A DNA stretch of 64,000 nucleotides from Linyphia triangularis (GCA_963978545.1 OZ021723.1:5400273-5464272), one strand, 5' to 3'. Shown: positions 22,647-32,908, counted from the first letter of the stretch. Numbers and translations: made by a program. The notes: generated from the sequence alone by a model not told the origin.

Positions 22647-23061
22647 CAGGGTTCCCACTGTCATTGAAAGTCATTAAAAGTGCTTAATATTTTTGAACTT
22701 GTTTTCAAGTCCTTGAAAGTGCTTGAAAATACATAGAGGTGCTTGAAAGTACTTGAAAATGCTTAGAGATCCTTAAAAGTCCTTAATTTTTGCGAATGTT
22801 GTAACAACTGCAAAAGTTATAAAAATACAACTCGGACTTGCTATCCCCGCGTGACCACCACTTATCTACATCGTATTGGAATTCTCTGACATATTTGTAC
22901 TACGCATCCACCAACTTGTAACTTTTTTGACAGAATATACTTTATTAAAAATTTATATATAGACATGATGCCTAAAAACAAATTTTCAAAGGTCCTTAAA
23001 AACATTAGTTTGGTCCTTGAAAGTCATTGATTTTCTTTCTGTAATTTGAGTGGGAACCCTG
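22647..23061. mobile_element. CAGGGTTCCCAC-family element
   Basis: Perfect terminal repeats CAGGGTTCCCAC / GTGGGAACCCTG and perfect 5-bp TSD TTCAA (22642-22646, 23062-23066). Contains an extra GTGCTTGAAAGTACTTGAAA unit relative to the 398-bp copies. Confidence 0.88.
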
Positions 23062-23172
23062 TTCAACAAAGTTATAACAAGCAAATCTTTTTAACATTTG
23101 ATCTCATTTATTTTTCCAGATTTTAAAACAGTTTTGACGTAGGGCTATATCTAACAAAGCAGCTATAGTTAA

Positions 23173-23385
23173 TGTGATCAGACTTCCCGATTTTGGCGGG
23201 ACAGTCCCGCTTTTCACCTCGATGCTCCGTTGACCGAATGTCGCGCCGAATTGTCCCGCTTTCCCTTTACAGAGTCCCGCTAAAATCCTTTTAAACAAAA
23301 CAAAAATATCTTCAGAACTTCGTTAATTAGGATAGTGGGTAACTGATCAAGTTTCTGGAGATAAAAAAAAAATCTGGTCACATTA
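23173..23385. mobile_element. Short MITE with TAATGTGA ends
   Basis: Ends TAATGTGATCAGA and TCTGGTCACATTA are inverted with one mismatch. The interior has GGCGGGACAGTCCCGC. TA at both edges suggests a Tc1/mariner-type target, but the family is not established. Confidence 0.5.
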
Positions 23386-23787
23386 GATATAGTGTGTATT
23401 TACTGAGGATTAGGTAACCACATAAATTGTCATTGAAATCGCTATCTAAAATATTTTGGTTATTCGAATTGCCGGTTTGCGCAAAATATAGCCCTGCTGT
23501 GTTACAGACATTTTTCTCATGCTATTTTCAACGAAGTTTTCCCATCAAATGTATAGCTAATTTACAAAGCTTTCAATAAGATCTTGAAAAAAAAAAAAAA
23601 AAAAAAAAATTAAATATGGTTTAAAGAGATAAATACTGGGGAGCAGGCGCGTAGTCATGGGAAGGGATATGGAGATATATACCCTCCCGAAATTTTTCAG
23701 TTTGCTATCAGAATGCAAAAACCAAACGATTTTTTATTTTAAATGATAAATTTATTTAAAATGTTTTTAAATTTCTAAACATACGTA

Positions 23788-24449
23788 TAGACTGAGAGGC
23801 GACTGCAATTTTTGGACCTCATCGAACATCATTCTGATTTTTTTATAGAAATTAGAGAAAAGTGAGTAGATTAAGAATCCACTGGTCTGCCGTGGCAAAA
23901 ATGGCCGAAACTGGTCAAAAATCGACTTTTAATAAGTTGAACTAAATCCAATTGCCAAATGAGCCATAACTTGCCAAATAATGAGCATTTTTTTTTATTT
24001 GGTTACCCTCACTCTTTAATTATCAATTAAGAAGGTTGCAGGACGATTTAGATATCTGGTGACAGTCTACTTGCATCTATTAAAAGGGAGCCAAGTTGGC
24101 AAAAAATATTACGTCACTTATGACGTAACTGATGTCGCCAATTTGGCTTACTTTTAAAAGATATAAGTTTTCCGAGCAAAGATCAGAAATCGTTTGCGCT
24201 TTTTCTCATTGAAAATCAAAATGAAGTGTGTTGCCAGAAAAATAAGTTTGTTCTATTTTTGGCAAGTTATGACATATTTGGCAATCGGATTTTAGTTCAA
24301 CTCATTCCAAGTCGATTATTGATCAGTTTCGGCCATTTTTGCCACGGTAGACCAGTGGATTCCTAATCTACTCATTTTTCTTCAATTTCTATAAAAAATT
24401 CAGAATGATGTTCGATGAGGTCCAAAAATTGCAGTCGCCTCTCGGACTA
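23788..24449. mobile_element. Foldback/MITE family with GAGAGGCGACTGC ends, copy 2
   Basis: Near-identical to 16601-17248 along its length, with a small extra ACGTAACTGATG-type segment near 24122. Ends TAGACTGAGAGG and CTCGGACTA. Confidence 0.8.
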
Positions 24450-24467
24450 GTAGGAAAAGTACTTGTA

Positions 24468-25129
24468 CCTGGGGCATACTGGCCATAGGGTTGTCCGGTG
24501 TATTCACCGGGCAGGTCAAGTGTCTGTAAAAAGTGGCCCGGTTGGGTAAAGAAGTTTATTATTATTAATTTTTTGAAGTTTAAAGAGTTGTCTTCCCTAA
24601 CGTTTTTTAAAAAAAAACTTAATGCATTTAAATCCCAATGACGACTTTCCCCTGAGATGAGGCCTTTCACTTAGTAGGAGTGATAAGACGTTTTAAGAAA
24701 AGTATATATTCAACTTATTTTATAAGGTTAAATGTATCATTTCAAATGTCATTTTCCATTAAACCCACTAGTTAAATTCCTAGACGTTCTTTATTTTACA
24801 ACTTAGATTTCTTTCTTTTAAATTTTGGCACGGTTTATGGAAACCAAGTTCACACAAAAGAGTTATTTATAGTAGAGACAGAGAAAATTTGGTTTGATTA
24901 AAAAATATGCAATTATTAAAATTTATCAATTAAAATTAATTATTAAAAGTATTTATTAAATGTGCATATTTAAATAGGAAAATACGGTAATAATTAAAAC
25001 TAATTATTTAATTATTGAAATTAATTTATTAAAAATAACTATTACAATTTTATTAATGATTTTATTGAAAATTTGAGTCGGCATAAATCAAAAATCACCT
25101 GGCCGATTTTATGTCCCAGTACGTCCCTG
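24468..25129. mobile_element. hAT-like element with GGGRCRTACTGG ends
   Basis: Left CCTGGGGCATACTGGCCATA, right (inverted) CAGGGACGTACTGGGACATA. CTTGTA is directly repeated at the edges (24462-24467, 25130-25135). AT-rich interior, non-coding. Confidence 0.55.
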
Positions 25130-25200
25130 CTTGTAAATAAATATATTTGCAATTAGTATAAATAATTATTGTCCTAATTTGCTGAGTTTATAACTTCATA

Positions 25201-25611
25201 AGGAGGGACTTGAACACCCTGTCCTCTCTACTCAAGAACTCACATATCAAAAGTTATACTCAAAGAAAATAGCTCAAAATAAAGCGAAATGGCATATACC
25301 TCCATCTCACGAATGGTATAAAGCCAAAAAGCCAGGACACTCCCTATCTCTTCCTTGTGATAGGCACACCAATACCCGTCTGTCCCTACTTGCTGGTGGT
25401 CACCTTAAAGGCCTCGCATATTATGGGGAAAGCAAAAATTTTCCTCTTTGCCCTAAATGCCAAAAAGAACAGGCATCACCTCAGCACATTTTGGACTGGA
25501 CTGGGAGGACATTTATAACTGTCCACAACTAGTGTCAGACTTCATTAATGTCAATGGCTTCACTGATATTGTCCGACTTCGTCAGACAAAAGGGAGATTA
25601 GAAACAACAAC
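25201..25611 (+). mobile_element. 5'-truncated non-LTR retrotransposon 3' end
   Basis: Perfect 11-bp TSD ATAACTTCATA (25190-25200, 25612-25622). The frame encodes ELTYQKLYSKKIAQNKAKW, SLLAGGHLKGLAYYG, FPLCPKCQKEQASPQHILDW, then after a small deletion WEDIYNCPQLVSDFINVNGF. Same domain order as 6645-7082 on the other strand. Ends in GAAACAACAACA. Confidence 0.85.
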
Positions 25612-25969
25612 ATAACTTCATATCCCCTCCCGAAAAAAAATTCTGGCTACGCCCCTTCTAGGGAGAGAGGCATTTTTGTTTGATCGGACATGAATACGGT
25701 TTATCTTGTCTCGATATTCACGAGTATAAAACAACCGTACATGTTAAAGTTGTTAACTTCGTATTAAACTTACATCTGTGGAATTGAATCGGCAGAGACA
25801 TATGAGCACCTGTAGGTTTACAGATGAGTACAAAGCTGCCTAAATTTTTGTTCAAACCATTGAAACAATTTAAATTATATTTCCTAATGAAATGTTAATT
25901 AGTAGCTATTTCTTAATTTTCTGGTTGTCGTGATTTTCCTGGCGATTCCCTGTCACACGGACTTGGAAG

Positions 25970-26140
25970 TTGGTTGTTTTCAGATTATCTGGCGCCGTCA
26001 GCAACACGAGGGCTATAATTCGCCGAAACATTCGTCAATAGACAAGCCAACATACATTTACAAACACCTATGCCTAACACGGGACTCAAACCTGCAACCT
26101 CGCGATCTAGAAGTTAGCACGCTAACCACTATACCGTTGT
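25970..26140 (-). mobile_element. tRNA-derived SINE (type b)
   Basis: TSD GGACTTGGAAG at 25959-25969 and 26141-26151. Reverse-complement copy with the diagnostic GGCGCCGTCAGCAACACGAG and a degraded B-box (GGTTTGAGTCC). Confidence 0.85.
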
Positions 26141-26151
26141 GGACTTGGAAG

Positions 26152-26933
26152 TATATAATTCACATACAAACCAGTAAAAACTGAATTCAAGAAAAACATG
26201 ATTCCTTGTTCTTATAGAGTTTTCTTTTATCGTTTTTGTTTTTTTCTTCAAATTATGAACGAAGAAGAAAAAATTTAATTCTCCTATTTAATTGAGTTTT
26301 TTTAAAATTCCCTGCCAAATAAATCCTTCATAGTTCCAAAATGCTTGATTAATCACTTTTTTTTTAACTAATTATATATTTCATTAATTAAAACTTTAAA
26401 TGAAACGTTATTGAAAGGAACATATAAGACGTACTTATTTGAAGTATGAGAACTTTCACACAAGTACTATTTAACATAAATTTTACTTTTTAAGAGAGGA
26501 ATATCAATAAAAAGCCAAGTTTTGTTTAGAAAGTTCTGTTATTCTATTATTTTGAATTTGGGTTGGTATGTCACCTCTATGCCAAATTTCATCAAAATCT
26601 GAGATAGTGAGGTAAAATAGGTGAGTTGATTTGACGTGGAATGACCCATTGAGTATTTGAAAGTGACAAGTAGTAAACAGGACTTTTGGATTTTCATAGT
26701 TGCTAGACTTGGTCTTTTTGAATATATTAAAATCTGTATTCCACATTTCTTCTGTATACATTTCACTGCCTTCTTCCTAAATTTCAAAATTCAGAGAGTG
26801 TCATGGTGCTTTTATGGCGTTCGCTGGCGGCACCCATGACAATGATAATTTAGAAATTTCATTATTAAACTCGTAAACTTATCATTAATCATTAAGTTCT
26901 GTAAAAAAAAAAATCTATGCAAATAATGGTTAC
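26152..26933. other. Intron 2 sequence with a partial unclassified repeat
   Basis: AT-rich. The block 26520-26840 (TTTGAATTTGGGTTGGTATG ... GGCGTTCGCTGGCGGCACCC) has overlapping open frames on both strands but no domain. I suspect an old repeat; no second copy is in the window. Confidence 0.3.
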
Positions 26934-27149
26934 CTTCTGTTGTCAGCGTGGGCAGTATGGCCGCCATGCTGCTCAGAGCTGCGCTTGCAATGATGGGAAT
27001 TGTAGCGAGGGGTGCTAAAAATGCCAGCATGCTCTCCAGGCTAAAAGTGTTCGGTGCCGGTGTTTTGAAACCGTAATGTTGGAATCGGTGGAACTCGTAA
27101 ACATCTCCATTTTGGCCCGGACGTCCTTGTCTCCTCGTATCGGGCTCAT
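26934..27149 (-). CDS. Exon 2 of the 271-residue protein (hydrophobic segment)
   Basis: Preceded on the - strand by a long T tract and GAAG (acceptor AG), it starts with AT, completing GAT (Asp50). It runs 71 codons and ends GAAG|GTAACC. It encodes a hydrophilic, Gly/Arg-rich start (DTRRQGRPGQNGDVYEFHRF), then the strongly hydrophobic stretch LAFLAPLATIPIIASAALSS followed by MAAILPTLTT, residues about 91-118. The exon is notably GC-richer than the surrounding intron, and its reading frame has no stop. Confidence 0.82.
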
Positions 27150-27307
27150 CTTCAAAAAAAAAAAAAAAAAAAATAAGTAAAAAATAACATTATTTTAACA
27201 TTTAAAAATGGTTTTGCTGTACTTAAGGTAAAACAAAAATAGTAAAATTTAATTTCCTTTTGAACTTCTTTTTTAGTGAAGATAAATGAAATTCAATCGA
27301 GATTAAT

Positions 27308-27485
27308 GCCGACCAAACGGTATAGTGGTTAGCGTGCTGGCTTCTAGACCGCGAGGTTGCGGGTTCGAGTCCCGTGTTGGCATGGGTGTTTGTAAATGTA
27401 TGTTGGCTTGTCTAATGACGAATGTTTCGGCGCATTATAGCCCTCGTGTTGCTGACGGCGCCAGAAAATCTGAATACAACCAACC
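27308..27485 (+). mobile_element. tRNA-derived SINE (type b), best-preserved copy
   Basis: Perfect 13-bp TSD AATCGAGATTAAT (27295-27307, 27486-27498). tRNA-like head with A-box TAGTGGTTAGCGTGCTGG and consensus B-box GGTTCGAGTCC; tail CAACCAACC. Lies 150 bp upstream of exon 2 of the - strand gene. Confidence 0.9.
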
Positions 27486-27818
27486 AATCGAGATTAATAA
27501 ACACCAATAGCACTTTTTGATGTATTGGAGTCGTTGGGAGCGGCAGGATTATTTGTGAGGGGGTGCAGAACCTACAAAAGGGGATGCAAGGAAACTTAAA
27601 ATTTCTTCAACCTTGATTTTCTTAAAGAGTTCATTAATTTCTTAATGAAATATTAATAATGGTTATGTTATGCTCAATTTCAAACATATATTTCATGGTA
27701 CACGGCTTCTTTTTTATGTGAACTTGGATACTTTTCTCCACATTTAAAAAAAAAAAAAATCTATTGCCAGAGGGGTGCAAGTGACCCCTTGCACCTTCCT
27801 GCCAGCGGCCGTGATTAG

Positions 27819-27987
27819 TTGGTTGTTTTCAGATTATCTGGCGCCGTCAGCAACACGAGGTCTATAATGCGCCGAAACATTCGTCATTAGACAAGCCAAC
27901 ATACATTTACAAACACCCATGCCACTCGAACCCGCAACCTCGCAGTCTAGAAGCTAGCACGCTTACCACTATACCGTTTGGTCGGCA
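27819..27987 (-). mobile_element. tRNA-derived SINE (type b), inverted neighbour
   Basis: Perfect 13-bp TSD CGGCCGTGATTAG (27806-27818, 27988-28000). Opposite orientation to 27308-27485, 333 bp away; the pair could pair in a transcript. Confidence 0.9.
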
Positions 27988-28330
27988 CGGCCGTGATTAG
28001 AGTTCCCAAAATCCTGTGTAAAGATGATCAAATGAGAGATGGTGGCTATCTAAATTAATACTACTGTGTTCCCTGGCCATACTTAAATTATATATTTTAG
28101 TTTAACTTCTATTTTTATGAGGCAAGTCTTTATTGTGAAGTCAGGATTGCATTCAGCTACCATATTTTTAACGACATTTTTTAAATCCAAATTTACTTCT
28201 TATCAAACAATAATCGCTAAAAAATGGTCAGATAAATTAACAGTAGAAGTAGCTAAATAGTTAATAAACTTCTTCTAACTATAGTTAAAAAGTTAATTGT
28301 CAGCCCCTAGCCTTCCCGAACTATCTACCT

Positions 28331-28787
28331 CAATGAACGATTCCCGCAATTTTTTATTTTATTATTATTATTATTATTATTATTCAATTCTAAATGTTTC
28401 GAAAAGGCCATAAACACAAAAATTTCTGCTCAAAGCGCTTTTTATTTTTTATTTTATTTTTTTTAATTTGCAATCAAAGTTCCCCTGTTAGACGTTGGAG
28501 AGAAAACGATTCATTCGGCTGGAATTGAATGTGACACCAAGACATCCCGAACATCTTGACTTGAAATTCAGCATCGGAAACCAGTTTGCAAGTTTCTCGC
28601 AAATCACGCCAACCTGTACGGGATAGGGCAATGGTCTACTAAATCAACGCCAACTATTTGGCAGAGACCTCACTATAACCATAGAAACGGAAGGATCTCT
28701 TGACGTATCAGATTTTGTTGAGTGTTTTCGATCGGACTGGTTTTCGCTCGGTTTTGGGATATTTTCTTTTCTTAATATATAAATAAC

Positions 28788-28827
<40 letters not shown>

Positions 28828-28905
28828 AAATATTTGGAATCAGAAAGAAATTCTAAATATAAACTAATTTCACTCGTTTTTAAAAAATGCGGGAATTGTC
28901 CATTG
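28331..28905. repeat. Interspersed element with ATTCCCGCA ends, copy 1
   Basis: Left CAATGAACGATTCCCGCA and right GCGGGAATTGTCCATTG are inverted repeats. The body contains GCAAGTTTCTCGCAAATC and a 33-A run near 28793-28825. Copy 2 (39147-39727) abuts the satellite. No TSD seen. Confidence 0.65.
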
Positions 28906-28970
28906 TTCGACTTAATCTGTAAAGATATTTTTCGTGAATGCTCTATTTTGCCTACACGATTGTGTTTTCG

Positions 28971-29084
28971 TTATTCTTGTTTTATTTGATTAAAAAGTAA
29001 TTAATAATATAACCCACTAAAACAAAGTTATTCTTGTTTTATTTGATTAAAAAGTAATTAATAATATAACCCACTAAAACAAAG
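28971..29084 (+). repeat. Perfect tandem duplication, 2 x 57 bp
   Basis: The 57-bp unit starting TTATTCTTGTTTTATTTGAT is repeated without change (28971-29027 and 29028-29084). Recent or assembly-derived. Confidence 0.9.
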
Positions 29085-29550
29085 TTTTTAGTAAAAATTC
29101 TTTATATGCATTGCCAATTTTATGTACAATTGCAACTTCTTAAGCTCAGATCGAGTTTTTTTCGTGACTACTAAAAACAAAAGATCGATTCCGAACTATT
29201 TACTAACTTCTCTTCCCCCCCCCCCCCCCAAAAAAAAAGATTGAATACATTGTCATCTATAACGAGTCAACGATCTACGAAAGCTGGTAAGTCTGACGTA
29301 AGGCAATAAAAACATATCTTTTATTTATTTTAATTAAAAAAAATTGGCAACAGAAAAAGTTTCAACAATGATCGGTTAAAATTATTTCACTTGCAGCGTT
29401 GCTACGCAACGCAAGGAATTGACTGCACTTCACTTCACTCCATAATGAATTTTTGCATTCACGTTCAATTATCTTTTATTTATTTAGATTAAAACAATTT
29501 TAGCAACTGGAAAGAGTTTCAACCAATGATCGGTAAAATGAATTTATTAT

Positions 29551-29973
29551 CTAAACTTCAACTTAAAGCTTGGAGTCCACTATCGCTGAGCAGAGTGGAG
29601 TGGATTAGATTAGAGCCAATTACAAGGCTGTCAAGATCCATTGTAGCTCGAGGCTAGTGCTATAGTAGACATTGGCAGCCTTGTAATTTTCTCTAATCCA
29701 CTCCGCTCTGATCTGCTCTGCTCTGCTTAGCGATAATGGACGCCAAGCTTAACTTGACATCACTAGACGGTAGATCGTCACAGTGCTCATAGGCATTTAA
29801 TCCATTTTGGCGGCGTGAAAGCATAATGCTCACCAAACCACAACCCTGTAGAGAACAAAAGGCTATAAGGTTTGGCGAGAATTATGTCTTCACTCCGCTA
29901 AAATGGATTAGTTGCCTATGAGCACGGTGAAGATCTATCATCTATGATGTCAAGTTAAGTTGGAGTTATAGTA
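29551..29973. mobile_element. Foldback element, copy 2, with a nested TTAA hairpin element
   Basis: Same family as 17550-18674: CTAAACTTCAACTTAA left end, TTAAGTTGGAGTTATAGTA right end, and the interior hairpin TAGATCGTCACAGTGCTCAT / ATGAGCACGGTGAAGATCTA. Interrupted at TTAA by 29567-29748. Confidence 0.75.
29567..29748. mobile_element. 182-bp palindromic MITE at TTAA
   Basis: TTAA at 29563-29566 and 29749-29752. Arms of about 75 bp (GTCCACTATCGCTGAGCAGAG vs its inverted partner) surround a short loop at about 29640-29665. The foldback copy at 17550 (CAACTTAACTAGACATC) is an independent empty site with a single TTAA, which shows the duplication. Confidence 0.8.
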
Positions 29974-30995
29974 TTCCGAGGTGATTATAGAAGCGTGTGT
30001 ATAAGAAAAGCTACCTTTTAGTGAGAGTTGCAGACCCAAAACATGATAGAATTCATTGCCATCGACATCCAATTCATTAGCCAAGTTTTAGCCCGATTGG
30101 ATGACGGCAACGGGGTTAATTAGGCCTCGGCCGTTCCCCCCCTCCCCATCGATAAACACACACACAAAATGGAAGTTTATAAAGGATTTAAAAATATGAC
30201 TCGAAAGTATCGTTATTCTCGGTCATTAGACCGCAAAGGGGACGTTTATGGTTCATGTCAGCGGCCGCAACTATAGAAAATTTCTGAGGGAGGGTTTTTC
30301 AATCAAGCCCTAAGTTTGCTTCAGTATTTCTCTGTGTAAAAAAAAATTAATTAATTAATTATTACTAAATGCAGAACTTTCTCATCCCATATTTGTTACC
30401 TGTCATCAATATTTTTATAGTTTCTTAATCTATTATCTACATAGAGCAAAATATTAAAATGGATTTTGTCCAGTTTTCGAGTTAATACAAAAATACCATG
30501 GGCCAACATTTTATCTCGATCGCGTATTTTCTAGATTATAAATTAATATTAAATTGTTCTTGTTTGTTTAACTTCAATTAGAGAAATAGTAATATTTTAA
30601 GTAAACGGACAAACACCAATATCAGGCTGATTTTACTTATGCCATGTCCAGTGGTAGAAGTGAGGGGGGAAAGTGGGGAGATGCCTAAAAATTGGGGACA
30701 AGTGATTCCCCCCCCCCCTCCCTACCCCAACGATAATTTTTTATAATTTCCTGTCTTATATTAAAAATATTAACTAGGAAGGAAATAATTTATATTTCGT
30801 AACACTAACATTGAGCAAGGGTTGCAAATTATTTCTTGTTTTAATGAATATTCTGTGACTTAGTTTTTTACTTGGAAACAAGAGATATAAAGTGGAGTAA
30901 TAACTCAAAATTGAATACAGAACTGTTTATTTAAATTTAAATAATATTTCTAAATGTGCATACTTTCATATTGAATGAATAGATATCTTTAAAAT

Positions 30996-31030
<35 letters not shown>

Positions 31031-31124
31031 AGCTTGTCTTTATATAAAAGAATAGAAATTTAACTTAAAGTTTCTCCTAACCTAAAATTTGACCAAGCGT
31101 AACAGTATTTTTTAATAAAAAATA
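29974..31124. other. Intron 1 sequence with homopolymer runs
   Basis: No frame or element recognised. Contains C-rich runs near 30136 and 30708 and a T run of about 30 at 30997-31026. Confidence 0.35.
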
Positions 31125-31132
31125 CTTGCATC

Positions 31133-31735
31133 CAGGCCCTGATCATCGTCTAGGCCCACAAGGCGATTGATTGCCTTGGGCCCATGATTTTAGGGTGCCC
31201 CGAAATTGGCTGTAAACTTATAACTTTTCTTTCTTTTTGTGAATATCTTTTACAATCTGTATAAAAGAATTTTTACATAAAAATAATTTTGTATTGATCT
31301 TGAACCGTCTTTCGTATCCTAGAGTGTATTTATTCAAATGCATCAAACCATCATTTAAAAGCGTAAAAAACCAATATTTCTCGAAGAAATATTGAAAGTA
31401 AGTCTTGACAAATTGCAAGATCAGCAAATGTCGGCTTTAAAGTTGTGAATAATGATACAGATATTACTACACATTGTGATCGTGAAATGCAATGCTACAT
31501 TACAAAGTTTTATGTTTTGATTTATAAATATGATTATTCGAAATTTGTTTCTTTATTTATGATAAAAAGAACTTTAAGAAGACAATATATTGAATTAATT
31601 TATCAGCTTTTTCTGTATTTAATGTTAATTCATTTGACAAGGAGTCAAGCACATTTCCAATAAATCTCGCATTTGATGAAGGGGCCCCTAAAAGTGTCCT
31701 GGCCTTGTGCCCCAACTTGTCATTACCAGGCCTTG
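31133..31735. mobile_element. hAT-like element with CAGGCCCTGATCATCG ends, copy 1
   Basis: Ends CAGGCCCTGATCATC and (inverted) CAAGGCCTGGTAATG. Perfect 8-bp TSD CTTGCATC (31125-31132, 31736-31743). Subterminal GGGCCC blocks (CCTTGGGCCCATGATTT; GGGGCCCC). Short frames only. Confidence 0.85.
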
Positions 31736-31860
31736 CTTGCATCTTTATACAAAGTATTATAATACATTTTTATAGTAGTATGATGTATACCATAAATGGA
31801 TTTAATTTTTACATTTGAAAACTTTAAATCGCTTTTTCTCAGTATCACTACATTTAAATG

Positions 31861-32558
31861 TTAAGGGGACATGGGACACTGAAATCACCAAAAATGACGT
31901 TTTTTGTTTTCATTCTATAAAAATTGCTTATGCCACTAGCTTTAATTTCGCGTTTGAATTTTTGAAATCCGATGATTTTAAGTGGTAAAATCTTTATTTT
32001 AACTAACTATTTTAACGCATCGCACACTTGTTGGCAAAGGCTAAAAATGCGTTTTTCTCAGCTTTGCTTTTTCCCATTTTACTTATGTTCGAAAAGCTCC
32101 TTGCGATTCCTTTTTTGATAAATCCACCTAATTTTTTTGTATTAATAATTTTCAATGTACTATAAAGAAATTTACACATGCTTTTTTATGTCACATAATT
32201 TTTTATATTTTTTTTCATGTTGGGAATTTGAAGTATCTGGCGCCAAGTTTGAAATTCTGTTCAACTATTGCACCTAAAGATAAAAGCATGTTTGAAAATG
32301 TTTATAATATATTGATAAACAACTTCAAATTTTTCTTTCATGTTCGTCAAAATATTGCGTCGCGAGGAGCATTTTGAAAAAAATTAAAATTTCGTGTTAT
32401 TTTAATGCATTTTTCTCAATAATTTACTATCTATTTTATATTATCTGCTCAAATTGTGTTGTTTTGTTTAAAGTCACATCTTCTATGTTTATGCCAAATT
32501 TTATTTAATTCTTGGCAAAACTAAAGAATTTTGGCAAAAGTGTCCTATGTCCCCTTAA
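31861..32558. mobile_element. TTAA-flanked MITE with GGGGACATGGGACACT ends
   Basis: TTAAGGGGACATGGGACACT at the left and AGTGTCCTATGTCCCCTTAA at the right, a 20-bp inverted repeat with one mismatch including TTAA. AT-rich interior. In intron 1, about 200 bp downstream of exon 1 in the gene's direction. Confidence 0.75.
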
Positions 32559-32760
32559 TGTTATTTTCCTTTAGTAATTTTTAAACAGATTGAGTGTTTT
32601 TAAAAGTGGGTGGATGGATTTCAGTGGTTTTAGAAGAAGGGGGAAGCATGGGGTATTTTCTTGAAAAGTGAGATGACGCGTCCCCCCTGCGTCTACCCAC
32701 ACTTCTAGCACTGGTCAAGCCGAACTCGTATTGTATAAGTAGTATATAATCAACACCAAC

Positions 32761-32908
32761 CTGATGGAAATTCTCCAATGTTGATACTTTGACGTCTCTG
32801 CCCCTTCTTGACCAGATAGTTGGCTCGTTTGGAGTGGATGAGACAAAATTGAAGGCAAACCAAAATGTAGATCACTTTCAAGATGGTCGTAAGTAAGCTC
32901 TGTATCAT
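32761..32908 (-). CDS. Exon 1 (start codon and signal peptide) of the 271-residue secreted/membrane protein
   Basis: On the - strand, ATG at 32908-32906 opens MIQSLLTTILKVIYILVCLQ, followed by FCLIHS. This is a classical signal peptide (short n-region, long hydrophobic core, likely cleavage after Ser26), then the basic stretch KRANYLVKKGQRRQ. After 49 codons plus one base comes the donor CAG|GTTGGTG. This is not the best donor consensus, but its phase matches exon 2. The ATG was chosen because it is immediately upstream of the hydrophobic core. A possible acceptor for an upstream non-coding exon lies a few bases before it (AAAAAG at about 32920) and is weak. Confidence 0.75.

Larger units (their letters stand above)
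23644..25657. mobile_element. hAT-like host element with three nested insertions
   Basis: Left CAGGCGCGTAGTCATGG and right (inverted) AAGGGGCGTAGCCAGAAT. 8-bp flanks CTGGGGAG (23636-23643) and CTAGGGAG (25658-25665) differ at one base. Matching GGGAAGGGATA/TATCCCCTCCC lies near both ends. Interior: a foldback element, another hAT-like element and a LINE fragment. Confidence 0.7.
14609..32908 (-). other. Whole gene model: four-exon gene for a 271-residue secreted or membrane protein
   Basis: I joined exons 32761-32908, 26934-27149, 19867-20176 and 14609-14750 (all - strand). Phases fit exactly: exon 1 ends with one codon base and exon 2 starts with two; the same holds from exon 2 to 3; exon 3 ends with two and exon 4 starts with one. 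Product: 49+1+71+1+102+1+46 = 271 residues. Layout: signal peptide about 1-26; basic, polar stretch 27-90; hydrophobic segment about 91-118 (a membrane span, or a buried or lipid-binding helix); then a charged region and a terminal domain with Cys192, 202, 208, 258 and 263. The last domain (CLERLVC, ... IIYTILSNKYI ... FKERLRKAA ... CGLYFC) resembles uncharacterised arthropod secreted proteins I have seen, but I cannot name a family. Role unknown. Introns of 5.6, 6.8 and 5.1 kb are packed with transposons. Exons are not interrupted, which argues for selection. Confidence 0.82.

Noticed and set aside
9245..27987. tRNA genes at the B-box matches
   Set aside because: The tRNA-like heads continue into a shared non-tRNA body, end in an ACCAACC tail and have target duplications. 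They are SINE copies; no cloverleaf with matching acceptor stem was seen.
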